Assembly (NCBI GenBank): GCA_002780805.1
Contig: PEUD01000006.1
Location: 1,571 to 10,023 of the forward strand
Reading direction: 5' to 3'
Length of the DNA stretch: 8,453 nucleotides
From: Candidatus Omnitrophica bacterium CG02_land_8_20_14_3_00__42_8
GTDB lineage: Bacteria; Omnitrophota; Gorgyraeia; Gorgyraeales; Gorgyraeaceae
Below, in pieces: positions 1-6,900 of this stretch (the first letter of the stretch is position 1; each line of letters begins with the position of its first letter). The notes beneath the pieces were generated by a model. It saw only the letters and a program-made list of their open reading frames with translations, was not told the DNA's origin and ran no database searches. The position numbers and the translations under genes are program-made.

Positions 1-58
1 TGTTACATAAAGGCGTGTTTCCTATGAGTTCTGTAATATTATCATAAATTTTTGCCAT
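1..58 (-). CDS. cysK: Cysteine synthase A, N-terminal fragment (runs off the window)
   Basis: Reading leftwards from the ATG at 58-56, the 19 complete codons give MAKIYDNITELIGNTPLCN, which matches the conserved N-terminus of O-acetylserine sulfhydrylase (CysK), where the NTPL motif precedes the PLP-lysine region. The enzyme makes cysteine from O-acetylserine and sulfide in the cytoplasm. The ATG is preceded by AAGAGG (70-65), which begins directly after the stop codon of the Rrf2 regulator. The two genes are therefore one operon with a 12-bp gap. The rest of the gene, including the catalytic lysine, lies outside the window. A cystathionine beta-synthase-like paralogue cannot be excluded from 19 residues. 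Confidence 0.85.
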   Translation of the reverse strand, partial: MAKIYDNITELIGNTPLCN

Positions 59-70
59 GCAAGGCCTCTT

Positions 71-523
71 TTAAATAAAGTACGACGTATTTACATTATT
101 ACTTTTAAAACCTTCAACCCTTCTTATAAGCTCGGCAAAGGTAATGGTGTCTACCACTAAAGATGTGGCTATGTAAACCTGCGACCATATATCTTTAAAT
201 ACACAATATGGAAAATCCATGCATCTTTCATATTTTTTCTTACCGGCGCACGCTATTGGCTCAATGGGGCCTTCTATAAATCTAATCACCTCTCCCACTG
301 TTATGGTCTCAGGAGGCCTTGCTAAAAAATAACCGCCATCTATCCCTCTCTTACTTCCTACAAACCCGCCTTTTTTTAAAGTTAAAAGTATCTGCTCTAA
401 AAATTTAAAAGGTATGTCCCCTTTTTTAGCCAGTTCTTGAATAGGCAATACTCCTTTATTATAGTGCAGCGCCAGATCAAGCATGGCTTTTAAACTGTAA
501 TCGCCTTTATATGTTATCTTCAT
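71..523 (-). CDS. Rrf2-family transcriptional regulator (IscR/CymR type)
   Basis: This 150-aa protein has the Rrf2 layout. An N-terminal winged helix-turn-helix (about residues 1-70) contains IQELAKKGDIPFKFLEQIL as recognition region and KRGIDGGYFLARP as wing, followed by the dimerisation segment ITVGEVIRFIEGP (74-86). Three cysteines, C92, C101 and C107, are spaced like the Fe-S or redox-sensing cysteines of many Rrf2 proteins; B. subtilis CymR as I recall it lacks them. The ATG at 523-521 has AGAGG six bases upstream. The gene lies 12 bp upstream of cysK, so control of sulfur or cysteine supply is the likely role, possibly with autoregulation from the promoter at 566-593. The chain ends in ...NTSYFI; a C-terminal isoleucine is the feature that lets CysE dock in the CysK active site. 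An IscR-like Fe-S regulator is the alternative, but no isc/suf gene is visible. Confidence 0.9.
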   Translation of the reverse strand: MKITYKGDYSLKAMLDLALHYNKGVLPIQELAKKGDIPFKFLEQILLTLKKGGFVGSKRGIDGGYFLARPPETITVGEVIRFIEGPIEPIACAGKKKYERCMDFPYCVFKDIWSQVYIATSLVVDTITFAELIRRVEGFKSNNVNTSYFI

Positions 524-565
524 TGTAAACCTCTAATCTATATAATTATGATTAACTTGGTATGG

Positions 566-593
566 ATTATAGCATAATAAAAAAATGAATCAA
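566..593 (-). promoter_or_regulatory. Sigma70-type promoter of the rrf2-cysK operon
   Basis: On the minus strand TTGATT (593-588) and TATAAT (571-566) are separated by 16 bases, in an AT-rich tract 43 bp upstream of the Rrf2 start codon. The leader would be about 35 nt and contains the AGAGG ribosome binding site. The -10 box is also the left arm of a loose inverted repeat, TATAAT (571-566) and ATTATA (546-541), with 19 bases between. An Rrf2 dimer bound there would block the promoter; that operator is inference. Confidence 0.65.
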
Positions 594-628
594 GAAAAAT
601 TTTAATTTTTTTATGATGAATTGAAATA

Positions 629-812
629 TTGCGAAGTACTTCGGCAGAGGTCCTTCGCTGTGCTATGAGACTCCTATCGTCGCCTCATTACGCTCGCTCA
701 GGATCAAATCTGCCAAAGGCGGATTTGGCTGCCCGAACTGGACGCCAGATGAATTTCACAACCTCAAGAGGTTTACTTACTTGTGAAACTGACCGCCCGC
801 CGTTTCAAGCAT
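629..812. other. GC-rich structured intergenic block 1, no credible gene
   Basis: Between the rrf2 promoter and the fic stop the composition changes abruptly from AT-rich to clearly GC-richer DNA. The block starts with a 12-bp perfect palindrome CGAAGTACTTCG (632-643). It holds the hairpin AAATCTGCC-AAA-GGCGGATTT (706-726, one T-G position) and a nested hairpin in which TTTCACAA (754-761) pairs with TTGTGAAA (781-788) around ACCT-CAAG-AGGT (761-772). The right edge is GTTTCAAGCAT (802-812), which recurs exactly at 3090-3100 beside the second GC-rich block. The only ORF (629-814, plus) starts with TTG, lacks a ribosome binding site and has no recognisable motif. A remnant of a dispersed repeat element or a non-coding RNA is possible; neither is proven. 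Confidence 0.45.
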
Positions 813-823
813 AGTTTTATTTA

Positions 824-838
824 TTTAGGCAGCCTAAA
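824..838. repeat. 15-nt perfect palindrome directly after the fic stop
   Basis: TTTAGGC-A-GCCTAAA is an odd perfect palindrome that touches the stop codon of fic (839-841). On the minus strand it is followed by TAAATAAAAC rather than a run of T, so it is not a classic intrinsic terminator, although it is where one would be expected. It could be a weak terminator, a protein-binding site, or the boundary between the fic unit and GC-rich block 1. Confidence 0.4.
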
Positions 839-1897
839 CTAATTTGAAATCTTATAATAGGCGTTCCTGCCTTTCCCCACAAGCTCAATAAGTTTTGCAT
901 CTATTAACTTAGAAATCTCTTTCAGCATTGCCTGGCGCGTTATGCCAAACATATCTCTTAAATTTTTATTACTGACTTTGCCTTTCTCTTGTATCCGTTC
1001 CAGAATTTTTATCTGCTTCTGGGTTAATTCTATTCTCTCCCCTTCTTCTATTTTCGGAGTCAGCCCGATTTTTTCTATAAAATCTTTAACCTTGTTTATG
1101 GAATATAAAACTCCATCACTAAAATATTCAAGCCATCTGGTTATACCGCCTTTGTCTGTCTGAGCTGTTTTTAATGCCGCATAATAGTCGGTTCTATTTT
1201 CGTCGTAAAAGTCATCGAGCACAAAAAATCTGCGATGATCAAAACCGCTTTTGTATAAAATTAACGCTGCCATTAACCGGGCTGTTCTGCCATTACCATC
1301 GATGAACGGATGAATTCTTGCAATTTCATAATGGACAATACCCGCAAGAATAACGGGATTGATCTCTTTTATCTTGTCTGAATTGAACCAATCCAAAAAT
1401 TCCAATACCAGCCGCGGTACATCCTTTGTTTTTGGCGGTATGTATTCTGCTGCTTCCTTAAATCTTGTTCCGTCAAAAATACGCCTGCCTACAAAAACCG
1501 CACGATTTCTAAGAACGCCGCAATCTTTTTGATCCCGCAGGGTGCCGGTAGTAACAGTCTCGTGAACTTTGAGAAAGAGCGTGATGTCTATTGTTTTCTT
1601 GCCTGCATATCCAGGAATTGAATCTAACGCCTTGAGATAATTTAAAACCTCATCCTTATCTTTCGCCATAGCCGTCATATCTTTATTTTCGGCTAAGGCG
1701 GTAACCTGTTCAAGGTTTAAGTTATTCCCCTCGATACTCGTAGATGAGTGAGCATTATGAATCCTGGCTTCTTTTTTTAGCTTTAACTCCCATTTAGGGA
1801 TAAGCTTGGCCTGCTCAATAACCTCTCTACCCGCTGCAATTTGGGTGAGATTGTTAAGGATTTTATCCGTAATCTTATAGTTCGGCTTAAACGGCAT
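839..1897 (-). CDS. Fic family AMP-transferase with C-terminal winged helix
   Basis: The 352-aa protein carries the full Fic motif HPFIDGNGR at 196-204. H196 is the catalytic base, D200 the metal ligand, and the GNGR loop binds the nucleotide phosphates. Fic enzymes usually transfer AMP from ATP to a hydroxyl side chain of a target protein. The inhibitory motif S52-xxx-E56-G57 (STSIEGN) sits in the N-terminal part, making this a class II, self-inhibited Fic; E56 would contact the Fic-motif arginine and block ATP. The segment VFVGRRIFDGTRF (134-146) is the target-docking flap. Residues about 290-350 form a winged helix-turn-helix (LRDMFGITRQAMLKEISKLIDAKLIELVGKGRNAYY), suggesting that the protein binds DNA, perhaps its own promoter. 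No key residue is missing. The ATG lacks a Shine-Dalgarno sequence, which fits the leaderless promoter upstream. Fic proteins of this architecture are often found near type I restriction genes; the natural target is unknown. Confidence 0.93.
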   Translation of the reverse strand: MPFKPNYKITDKILNNLTQIAAGREVIEQAKLIPKWELKLKKEARIHNAHSSTSIEGNNLNLEQVTALAENKDMTAMAKDKDEVLNYLKALDSIPGYAGKKTIDITLFLKVHETVTTGTLRDQKDCGVLRNRAVFVGRRIFDGTRFKEAAEYIPPKTKDVPRLVLEFLDWFNSDKIKEINPVILAGIVHYEIARIHPFIDGNGRTARLMAALILYKSGFDHRRFFVLDDFYDENRTDYYAALKTAQTDKGGITRWLEYFSDGVLYSINKVKDFIEKIGLTPKIEEGERIELTQKQIKILERIQEKGKVSNKNLRDMFGITRQAMLKEISKLIDAKLIELVGKGRNAYYKISN

Positions 1898-1903
1898 AGC
1901 ATT

Positions 1904-1932
1904 ATTATAACAAATGACAACCTAAATGACAA
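1904..1932 (-). promoter_or_regulatory. Strong sigma70 promoter of fic, probably giving a leaderless mRNA
   Basis: On the minus strand TTGTCA (1932-1927) and a perfect TATAAT (1909-1904) are separated by exactly 17 bases. Transcription starting about seven bases after the -10 box would begin at 1897, the A of the fic ATG. The absence of any Shine-Dalgarno sequence before that ATG agrees with a leaderless transcript. The promoter lies entirely in the 72-bp gap after the HNH gene, so fic can be expressed independently of it. Confidence 0.7.
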
Positions 1933-1934
1933 CC
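1912..1934. repeat. Tandem 11-bp repeat covering the fic -35 region
   Basis: AAATGACAACC occurs at 1912-1922 and again at 1924-1934, a period of 12 bases (just over one helical turn). The distal copy contains the -35 box and the proximal copy fills part of the spacer. Two same-face sites over a promoter are typical of repressor binding. The winged helix of the Fic protein itself is the obvious candidate, but that is inference. Confidence 0.6.
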
Positions 1935-1969
1935 GATTATTATCTGAACAATAAAACCGCAATATTTAG

Positions 1970-2713
1970 TCATTTATTATAAACCTCATCACTTTTGCCA
2001 AGGTTGCAATCTTGACATAGCGTTTGAAGGTTATCAATGGTAGTCCTACCACCCTTTGAAAATGGAATCTTATGGTCAATGTGAAGTTTTATCCCTGGAT
2101 CTGTCGCGGGGCTACGACCACAAAACACACACCGAAAATTATCTCTGTCAAGTATTCGCACTCTGACGCTTGCTGGAACAACTCTTGTTTTGCTGACCCT
2201 ATATTCAATTTGTTCTCTCACATCTTCCCTTAAGACCACAGCTTGTTTGACTACATTTTCATCAGTTACAACTATGTTGGTACCCATTTTATACTCGATG
2301 AATTTCAAGCAGGCATTTGCCCATCCATTAAATCTGTATCGATAAGTTCCGAGAGTAATCTTAGGCTTTGAATTTTTCCATTCGACACATGAGGGACGAT
2401 GCCCCAATTGGTTCCAAATTCTTTCCATTTCTTCAAAGAGATCTTTATCGGTCAAAGGAATCAAGTGCGACCGAGATTGACGCGGTATCAAATCTAAGCC
2501 TTTTTCTTTGAGTCTTTCCTTTAAAATAGATAGGGCTTTGTGCCATGAGCCAAATTCATTCTTTACGGTCCCAACGCTTATGCTGGAGTTTTTGCTAAAA
2601 TCGTCAGAACTGAATTCCAAATAATTATGTTGCTGGGCTACCTTTTCAAGCTCTTCAATGATTTTAGCCCTCGGAATTTTGTCTGCCCTTGTTCTTTGAA
2701 ATTTATAATCCAT
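1970..2713 (-). CDS. HNH endonuclease with two homing-endonuclease-associated repeats
   Basis: The C-terminal third (about 185-240) is a zinc-ribbon HNH nuclease: C195xxC198, HIDH (211-214), N228 in DNLQTLC, and C233xxC236-N-xx-K240. H214 would be the general base, while the four cysteines hold the structural zinc. The N-terminal part has two copies of a helical repeat ending in a similar pattern, ISVGTVKNEFGSWHKAL (45-61) and ITLGTYRYRFNGWANAC (119-135). This resembles the homing endonuclease-associated repeat family (HNH_repeat) that binds DNA. The product is a free-standing DNA cleavage enzyme of 247 aa with all metal and catalytic residues present. The ATG has only a weak AAAGAG about 13 bases upstream. 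It lies 72 bp upstream of fic and downstream of GC-rich block 2. No intron or intein is visible around it, so a homing function is unsupported; a defence or mobile-element nuclease is equally possible. Confidence 0.88.
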   Translation of the reverse strand: MDYKFQRTRADKIPRAKIIEELEKVAQQHNYLEFSSDDFSKNSSISVGTVKNEFGSWHKALSILKERLKEKGLDLIPRQSRSHLIPLTDKDLFEEMERIWNQLGHRPSCVEWKNSKPKITLGTYRYRFNGWANACLKFIEYKMGTNIVVTDENVVKQAVVLREDVREQIEYRVSKTRVVPASVRVRILDRDNFRCVFCGRSPATDPGIKLHIDHKIPFSKGGRTTIDNLQTLCQDCNLGKSDEVYNK

Positions 2714-2782
2714 AAATAATCGCTGCTCTTTGTTCGCCTGAGCGTCAGGGTTGGCTGTGTCTATGTAACGATATTAGAACCT

Positions 2783-2806
2783 ATTTTAAGGGTTCGCCCT
2801 TAAAAT
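2783..2806. repeat. Perfect 10-bp hairpin with TTCG loop
   Basis: ATTTTAAGGG (2783-2792) and CCCTTAAAAT (2797-2806) pair perfectly around TTCG (loop CGAA on the minus strand). It closes the left side of GC-rich block 2. On the minus strand it is followed by AGGTTCTAAT, not a T run, so termination would be inefficient; some T residues sit before and inside the stem. It may be the 3' end or a folded domain of a transcript from the promoter at 3156-3183. Confidence 0.6.
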
Positions 2807-2816
2807 AAAAATTTCA

Positions 2817-3075
2817 ACATGAGGCTCGGCAGTCGGCTGACGGCCGTCCGCGACTGAGGACGAAATGTCCGAAGAAGTGCCGAGGCCGCCGGACGAGGCC
2901 ACCCAGCCATCAGCCGACTGCGTCCTCGCATACTATATGAGCAACAGAGCTCGTCCGCTATCCTGCCTATCATCAACCTAAAGCACCGTGACGGCAGAAT
3001 GCCGAACCAGCCCAAGCGTTCCGCACCAAAGGCAAATTTTGCCCCCACCCAAAATTTGCCTTTTGTGCGGGAAAA
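2817..3075. other. GC-rich structured block 2, candidate structured RNA or repeat remnant
   Basis: This block is far richer in G and C than its surroundings and densely packed with complementary segments. GCAGTCGGCTGA (2829-2840) pairs perfectly with TCAGCCGACTGC (2910-2921). Inside that, GGCCGTCCG (2842-2850) pairs with 2890-2900 apart from a two-base bulge, and GGAC-GAAAT-GTCC (2858-2870) caps the structure, giving one long branched arm from 2829 to 2921. A separate 21-bp hairpin lies at 3021-3070. A 98-aa minus-strand ORF (3096-2800) spans the block but begins with TTG, lacks a ribosome binding site and reads as low-complexity Arg/Ser/Leu sequence without a known domain. The nested pairing is more regular than chance would give. 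The promoter at 3156-3183 would transcribe it on the minus strand towards the HNH gene. Confidence 0.5.
3021..3070. repeat. 21-bp inverted repeat (hairpin), one mismatch
   Basis: The arm at 3021-3041 is complementary to 3050-3070 at 20 of 21 positions, around an eight-base loop of C and A residues. The core GGCAAATTTTG / CAAAATTTGCC is perfect over 11 bp. On neither strand is it followed by a T run, so it is not a standard terminator. It is the most stable single structure in the intergenic DNA of this window. Confidence 0.8.
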
Positions 3076-3076
3076 A

Positions 3077-3126
3077 GAACAAAGATAATGTTTCAAGCAT
3101 CTCCTGTTTGGCCGAACAAAGATAAT
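3077..3126. repeat. 13-bp direct repeat GAACAAAGATAAT
   Basis: The sequence is found at 3077-3089 and 3114-3126. The 24 bases between the copies include GTTTCAAGCAT (3090-3100), the 11-mer that also ends GC-rich block 1 (802-812). The pair may be a small tandem duplication or a scar at the edge of the structured block. Confidence 0.55.
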
Positions 3127-3155
3127 ATATAAAATAGACGCCCTATACTTAGGAT

Positions 3156-3183
3156 ATTATACTTTAATCCTTAATTTGTTCAA
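3156..3183 (-). promoter_or_regulatory. Sigma70-type promoter reading into GC-rich block 2
   Basis: On the minus strand TTGAAC (3183-3178) and TATAAT (3161-3156) are 16 bases apart. Transcription would start near 3149, cross the structured block, and could continue into the HNH gene at 2713 with a leader of over 400 nt. The -35 region overlaps a 7-bp hairpin, AATCCTT (3166-3172) with AAGGATT (3182-3188), which may be an operator or the weak end of the upstream hsdR-ygjP transcript. Confidence 0.5.
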
Positions 3184-3211
3184 GGATTTTGGCAAATATT
3201 TTTGTTTATTT

Positions 3212-3946
3212 TCAGAATATATAATTGGGGCCTTCTCTACGAAGGCGTTCACGGCGAATTTCATAATCCGGCATAATATTTCCTAAAAGTTTCCAGAAAC
3301 TCTCTGAATGGCTAATATATTTAAGATGACAAAGTTCGTGAGCTACAACATAATCAATAAGCGCCATAGGCGCCATAACAATATGCCAATTAAATCTGAT
3401 TTGCCCATTACTACTGCAGCTGCCCCAACGTTTGGCTTGGCTGGCTAACATTATCTTCGGGGCAGATATTTTTAATTTTCTTGAGTAAATTTCTATTCTC
3501 TTGACTAAAATCTCTCTTGCGTGCTTTTTATACCAATCAATAAGCATATCTCTTGCTAAGTTTCCTCTATTTGCTTTGCCAAAATGGCCATTAAGATTCG
3601 CTATAAAACGGCTGCCTATAACATTAATCTTTTGTTTACTTTTAGATTTTATTATTTTAAGGCGCAACTGCCTCCCTAAATATAAAAATGTCTCACCTGT
3701 AACAAATTCCCTTTTAGCCAAACCCTTTAATATTTCATTTATGCGATGCTGTTTATCTAAAATCCAAACTGCCTTTGAACGCACCAATTTTGAAAGTAAC
3801 CCGAGCGATGGCTTTATTGGAGCCCTTAAAAAAACACCTTCGATAGGATCAACAAAGATACTTACTGTCTTTCTTTTTTTACTGCGCTTTACAAAAAAAT
3901 CTATATTTTTTCTGCCAAATAAAGCTGTGCCTTTTTCTAAAATCAT
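3212..3946 (-). CDS. YgjP/DUF45-family zinc metallopeptidase
   Basis: The 244-aa product has the zinc-peptidase signature HELCH (203-207) with E204 as catalytic base, followed by H213 as third ligand and the family-typical S-FW pair (SESFWKLL, 214-221). Upstream is the conserved strand KRWGSCSSNGQIRFNW (172-187), diagnostic of the YgjP/DUF45 (COG1451) family. It is full length for the family and has no signal peptide, so it is cytoplasmic. The ATG overlaps the hsdR stop as ATGA (3943-3946), and TGAGG lies eight bases upstream inside hsdR, so the two are translationally coupled. Members of this family are commonly encoded next to type I restriction genes, but their substrate is unknown. Processing or turnover of HsdR, or of a phage protein, is an inference from position. 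It appears to be the last gene of the operon; only a weak 7-bp hairpin follows. Confidence 0.9.
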   Translation of the reverse strand: MILEKGTALFGRKNIDFFVKRSKKRKTVSIFVDPIEGVFLRAPIKPSLGLLSKLVRSKAVWILDKQHRINEILKGLAKREFVTGETFLYLGRQLRLKIIKSKSKQKINVIGSRFIANLNGHFGKANRGNLARDMLIDWYKKHAREILVKRIEIYSRKLKISAPKIMLASQAKRWGSCSSNGQIRFNWHIVMAPMALIDYVVAHELCHLKYISHSESFWKLLGNIMPDYEIRRERLRREGPNYIF

Positions 3947-6900
3947 TTTGCAAGCCTCACTCTTGCCAAATCCATAATCTTCGTTGTCAATGGTTCAATC
4001 ACATCAAACTGAAAACCTTCTGTCCTTAAAATTCCTTTTATTCTTTTTCTCATCTCACGCTGGACATCGTCCTTGTGAATCCAATCTATTACGGTAAGTT
4101 CTTCCAGCGATTCCATAATTGAATGCGTCAATTCTTTATGAAAATCCTTTGTAGTTTCATATTGAACACGAGATTCTCTAATTATAGGGCTGTTTAATTT
4201 CTCTTCTTTTTCCTGAACCTGCGTATCAGCCGCAATAATCTTATACAAAGCGTATTCTGCCTCGGAAAATCCTAACTCCTGGGCATGATTAGTAATATTA
4301 CGCGCATCATCAACAAGCGCTTGCAAGAGTTTGAGCTCTTCTATTGCGCTCATTCTTTCTTGTTTTCTTTCTTTAATAATCTTTTCGAGTTGTTCCTTTA
4401 AAGATTGATAAAAAACAGGGTCTTCCTCCATCCGAACATGTATTTCATATCGTATAGCATGTTCTATCTCGCTAGCTTTTGCCTCGGGCGTAGTTAATAT
4501 ATCTACCATTTCATCAAATTTCTTGGAAAATATAGATACCGGCTCAAGAAGTTTCTGGATCCCCTCTGTTCTTATGTGTTCTTCTATGAGCTGACGAACT
4601 TTTGCCCCGCAGCTTGATAAATCAAGAGTTGAATCTCTAAAACGCGCCCTTGCGGCATTTCTTACTTTACCAAGCCACTTAAGGTCTGCGCTGTATCTTA
4701 AGGCCGCAGGATCAGGCAGGACCATATCCATGCTTTGTGAAAACCTCTTGAATGCAATATCAAAATCAGCCCGCCTGTCTTCCGACTCTAAGATTTTTAT
4801 ACATGCCTCAAGATCAGCTTTATTTACATCGTCAAAGAAACGCATTGCTGCCCGATGACGAGCTTCAAGACGCGGAAGTTCATCTGTCTTGGGCGTAAAC
4901 GCGCCTATAACATCTGCTGCCTGAAAGACTCCAAGCACTTCTTGTAAATCCCGCGATATACCCCAGTAGTCAACTACAAGGCCGTAATCTTTCTTATCAG
5001 CTGTCCTGTTAACCCTGGCTATGGCTTGTAAAAGTGTGTGTTCTTTTAATGGGCTGTCAATATACATAACCTGCTCGACTGGCGCATCAAAACCAGTTAA
5101 AAGTTTATCGCATACTACAATAATAGCCAGTTTCTCCAACGGGTCTTCTTTGAAACTTCTGATAATTTCTTTCTCTTCTGCCTGGGTCTTGTGGTGCTTC
5201 TTAAGACGCTGAGGGTCATTATTGCTTCCTGAAATTAAAACAGCAGAAGATGGCGCATTTAGCTTGTCAAGAGTCTCTTTATAAATAATTGCGGCTTCGC
5301 GGCTTGGAGTAACAATCTGGGCTTTGAATCTATTGGGCACGATAAATTTTTCATAATGCTCGATGATATCAAGGCATATGGCCTCAATCCTTGTAGAAGC
5401 AAGCCCTATCATTTCTTCAGTTGCATACTTTCGTTTAATCTCTTCACGCTCTTTTTCAGTATAATCTTGAAAATACCTGTTAAATAGAGTGTCTAAATTT
5501 TCTCCTTGAACATGGACATCTGGAAGCCTGCTTTCATAAAAAATAGGGACGGCCGCTCCATCCTGAACTGCTTGCTCAATACTATAAGTATGTATATATG
5601 GCCCAAATGTCTGCACAGTACTGCGGTCTTTTTTATCTATCGGCGTGCCTGTAAATCCTAAGAAACAGGCATTAGGCAAGGCCTGCCTCATATTGGCAGC
5701 TAAGTTTTTATACTGTGTCCTGTGCGCTTCATCAACCATTACAAAAATATTTTCTCCTTCTGATAAAACAGGATAGCCGCTTTCTTCGCTTAAATCCTGA
5801 AATTTCTGTATGGTAGTCATTATTGTCTGGCCATTGCCAGATTGAATTAACTCTCTTAAATGCTTTACGCTATCCGCCTGAATAGGATTTGGAAAACCAC
5901 ATCTTTGAAATGTCCCCACGATTTGATTATCAAGGCCTATCCGGTCTGTAACCACAACTAAGATTGGATTTTCTAATGCCTTGTTTCTTTTTAATTTTAC
6001 CGCTAGCCACAGCATTGAAAGAGATTTTCCAGAGCCCTGTGTATGCCAGATAACTCCTCCGCGCTTTCCATGGTCTTTTGCTTTTTGAATGCGAGTTAAA
6101 GCATTATTTACTGCTATAAACTGCTGATAACGCGCTATTTTCTTTATAGTTTTTCCGGTTTCTATTTCAAATGCAATAAAATTACGCACAATATCAAGCA
6201 GGTTTTCAGGGTATAGAAGGCCATAGATAAGGACATCTTGAGGTGTAGGGGTCCTATTAAAAAAACGCGAAGTATATTTTTCGTTTAACTCATCAAGAGT
6301 GATTGAATAAGGCACTTTCCATTCCAAAAAATGCCTGTAAGGAGCATAGACAGTGGCAAATTTAGCCTTCTGGCCGCAGGTTGCAATAAGAATCTGGGCT
6401 GTTTCAAATAATCTTGGAGCGCCTCTATCTTTATACTCATCTTTAAGCTCCTGATATCTAAAAAGCTGGGTTATTGCTTTATCAATAGGATCTATGACTG
6501 CCGGGCTTTTGCATTCAATAATTACTAAAGGTATCCCGTTAATAAACATTACTATATCACACTTGATGTTCTCTTTTGAGCCAGCGACTTTAAACTGCCG
6601 CGTTATGATAAATTCATTTTTCTCCAGATGTTCAAAATCTATAAAATAAACATCATGGCCCTTTTTACCCTGGCCATCTTCAATATCCTGTTCAAGCGAT
6701 ATGCTATGCGCCAAAGAAGTATAAATTTTTTCATTTGCTTCTATTAAACTTGTGGCTGGGACATTTGTTATGGCTCTAACGGCTTTCTTGAGGTTTTCAT
6801 CAGAAAGCCAGGAATTAAGCTCTTTCAGTTTCTTCTCTAAACGGGAAACTAAAACTATCTCCTTTAGGCTTTCACGTTCAAGCTCTAACTTTTCCGGCGG

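Larger units (their letters stand above)
2727..3122. mobile_element. Possible small non-coding insertion bounded by 10-bp inverted ends
   Basis: TCTTTGTTCG (2727-2736) is the exact reverse complement of CGAACAAAGA (3113-3122). The 396 bp between them have no credible gene and include the GC-rich structured block, the layout of a MITE-like element. No target-site duplication is visible next to these ends, and a 10-bp match in such a span could arise by chance. The call is speculative. Confidence 0.2.

Noticed and set aside
629..814. 61-aa plus-strand ORF
   Set aside because: It has a TTG start, no ribosome binding site and no motif, and it lies over the palindromes and hairpins of GC-rich block 1. 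An open frame is expected there by chance.
942..1163. 73-aa plus-strand ORF
   Set aside because: It lies entirely antisense within the well-supported fic gene.
2800..3096. 98-aa minus-strand ORF in block 2
   Set aside because: It has a TTG start without a ribosome binding site, an Arg/Ser/Leu-rich translation with no domain, and its DNA is dominated by inverted repeats. It is treated as structured non-coding DNA, though a decayed gene cannot be excluded.
3166..3188. Intrinsic terminator after ygjP
   Set aside because: The stem is only 7 bp with a nine-base loop and AT-rich pairs, with no T run on the minus strand. It overlaps a promoter-like sequence instead.
3501..3977. 158-aa plus-strand ORF
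   Set aside because: It is antisense to the YgjP gene and the end of hsdR, both with clear catalytic motifs.
5021..5212. 63-aa plus-strand ORF
   Set aside because: It is antisense within the helicase region of hsdR.
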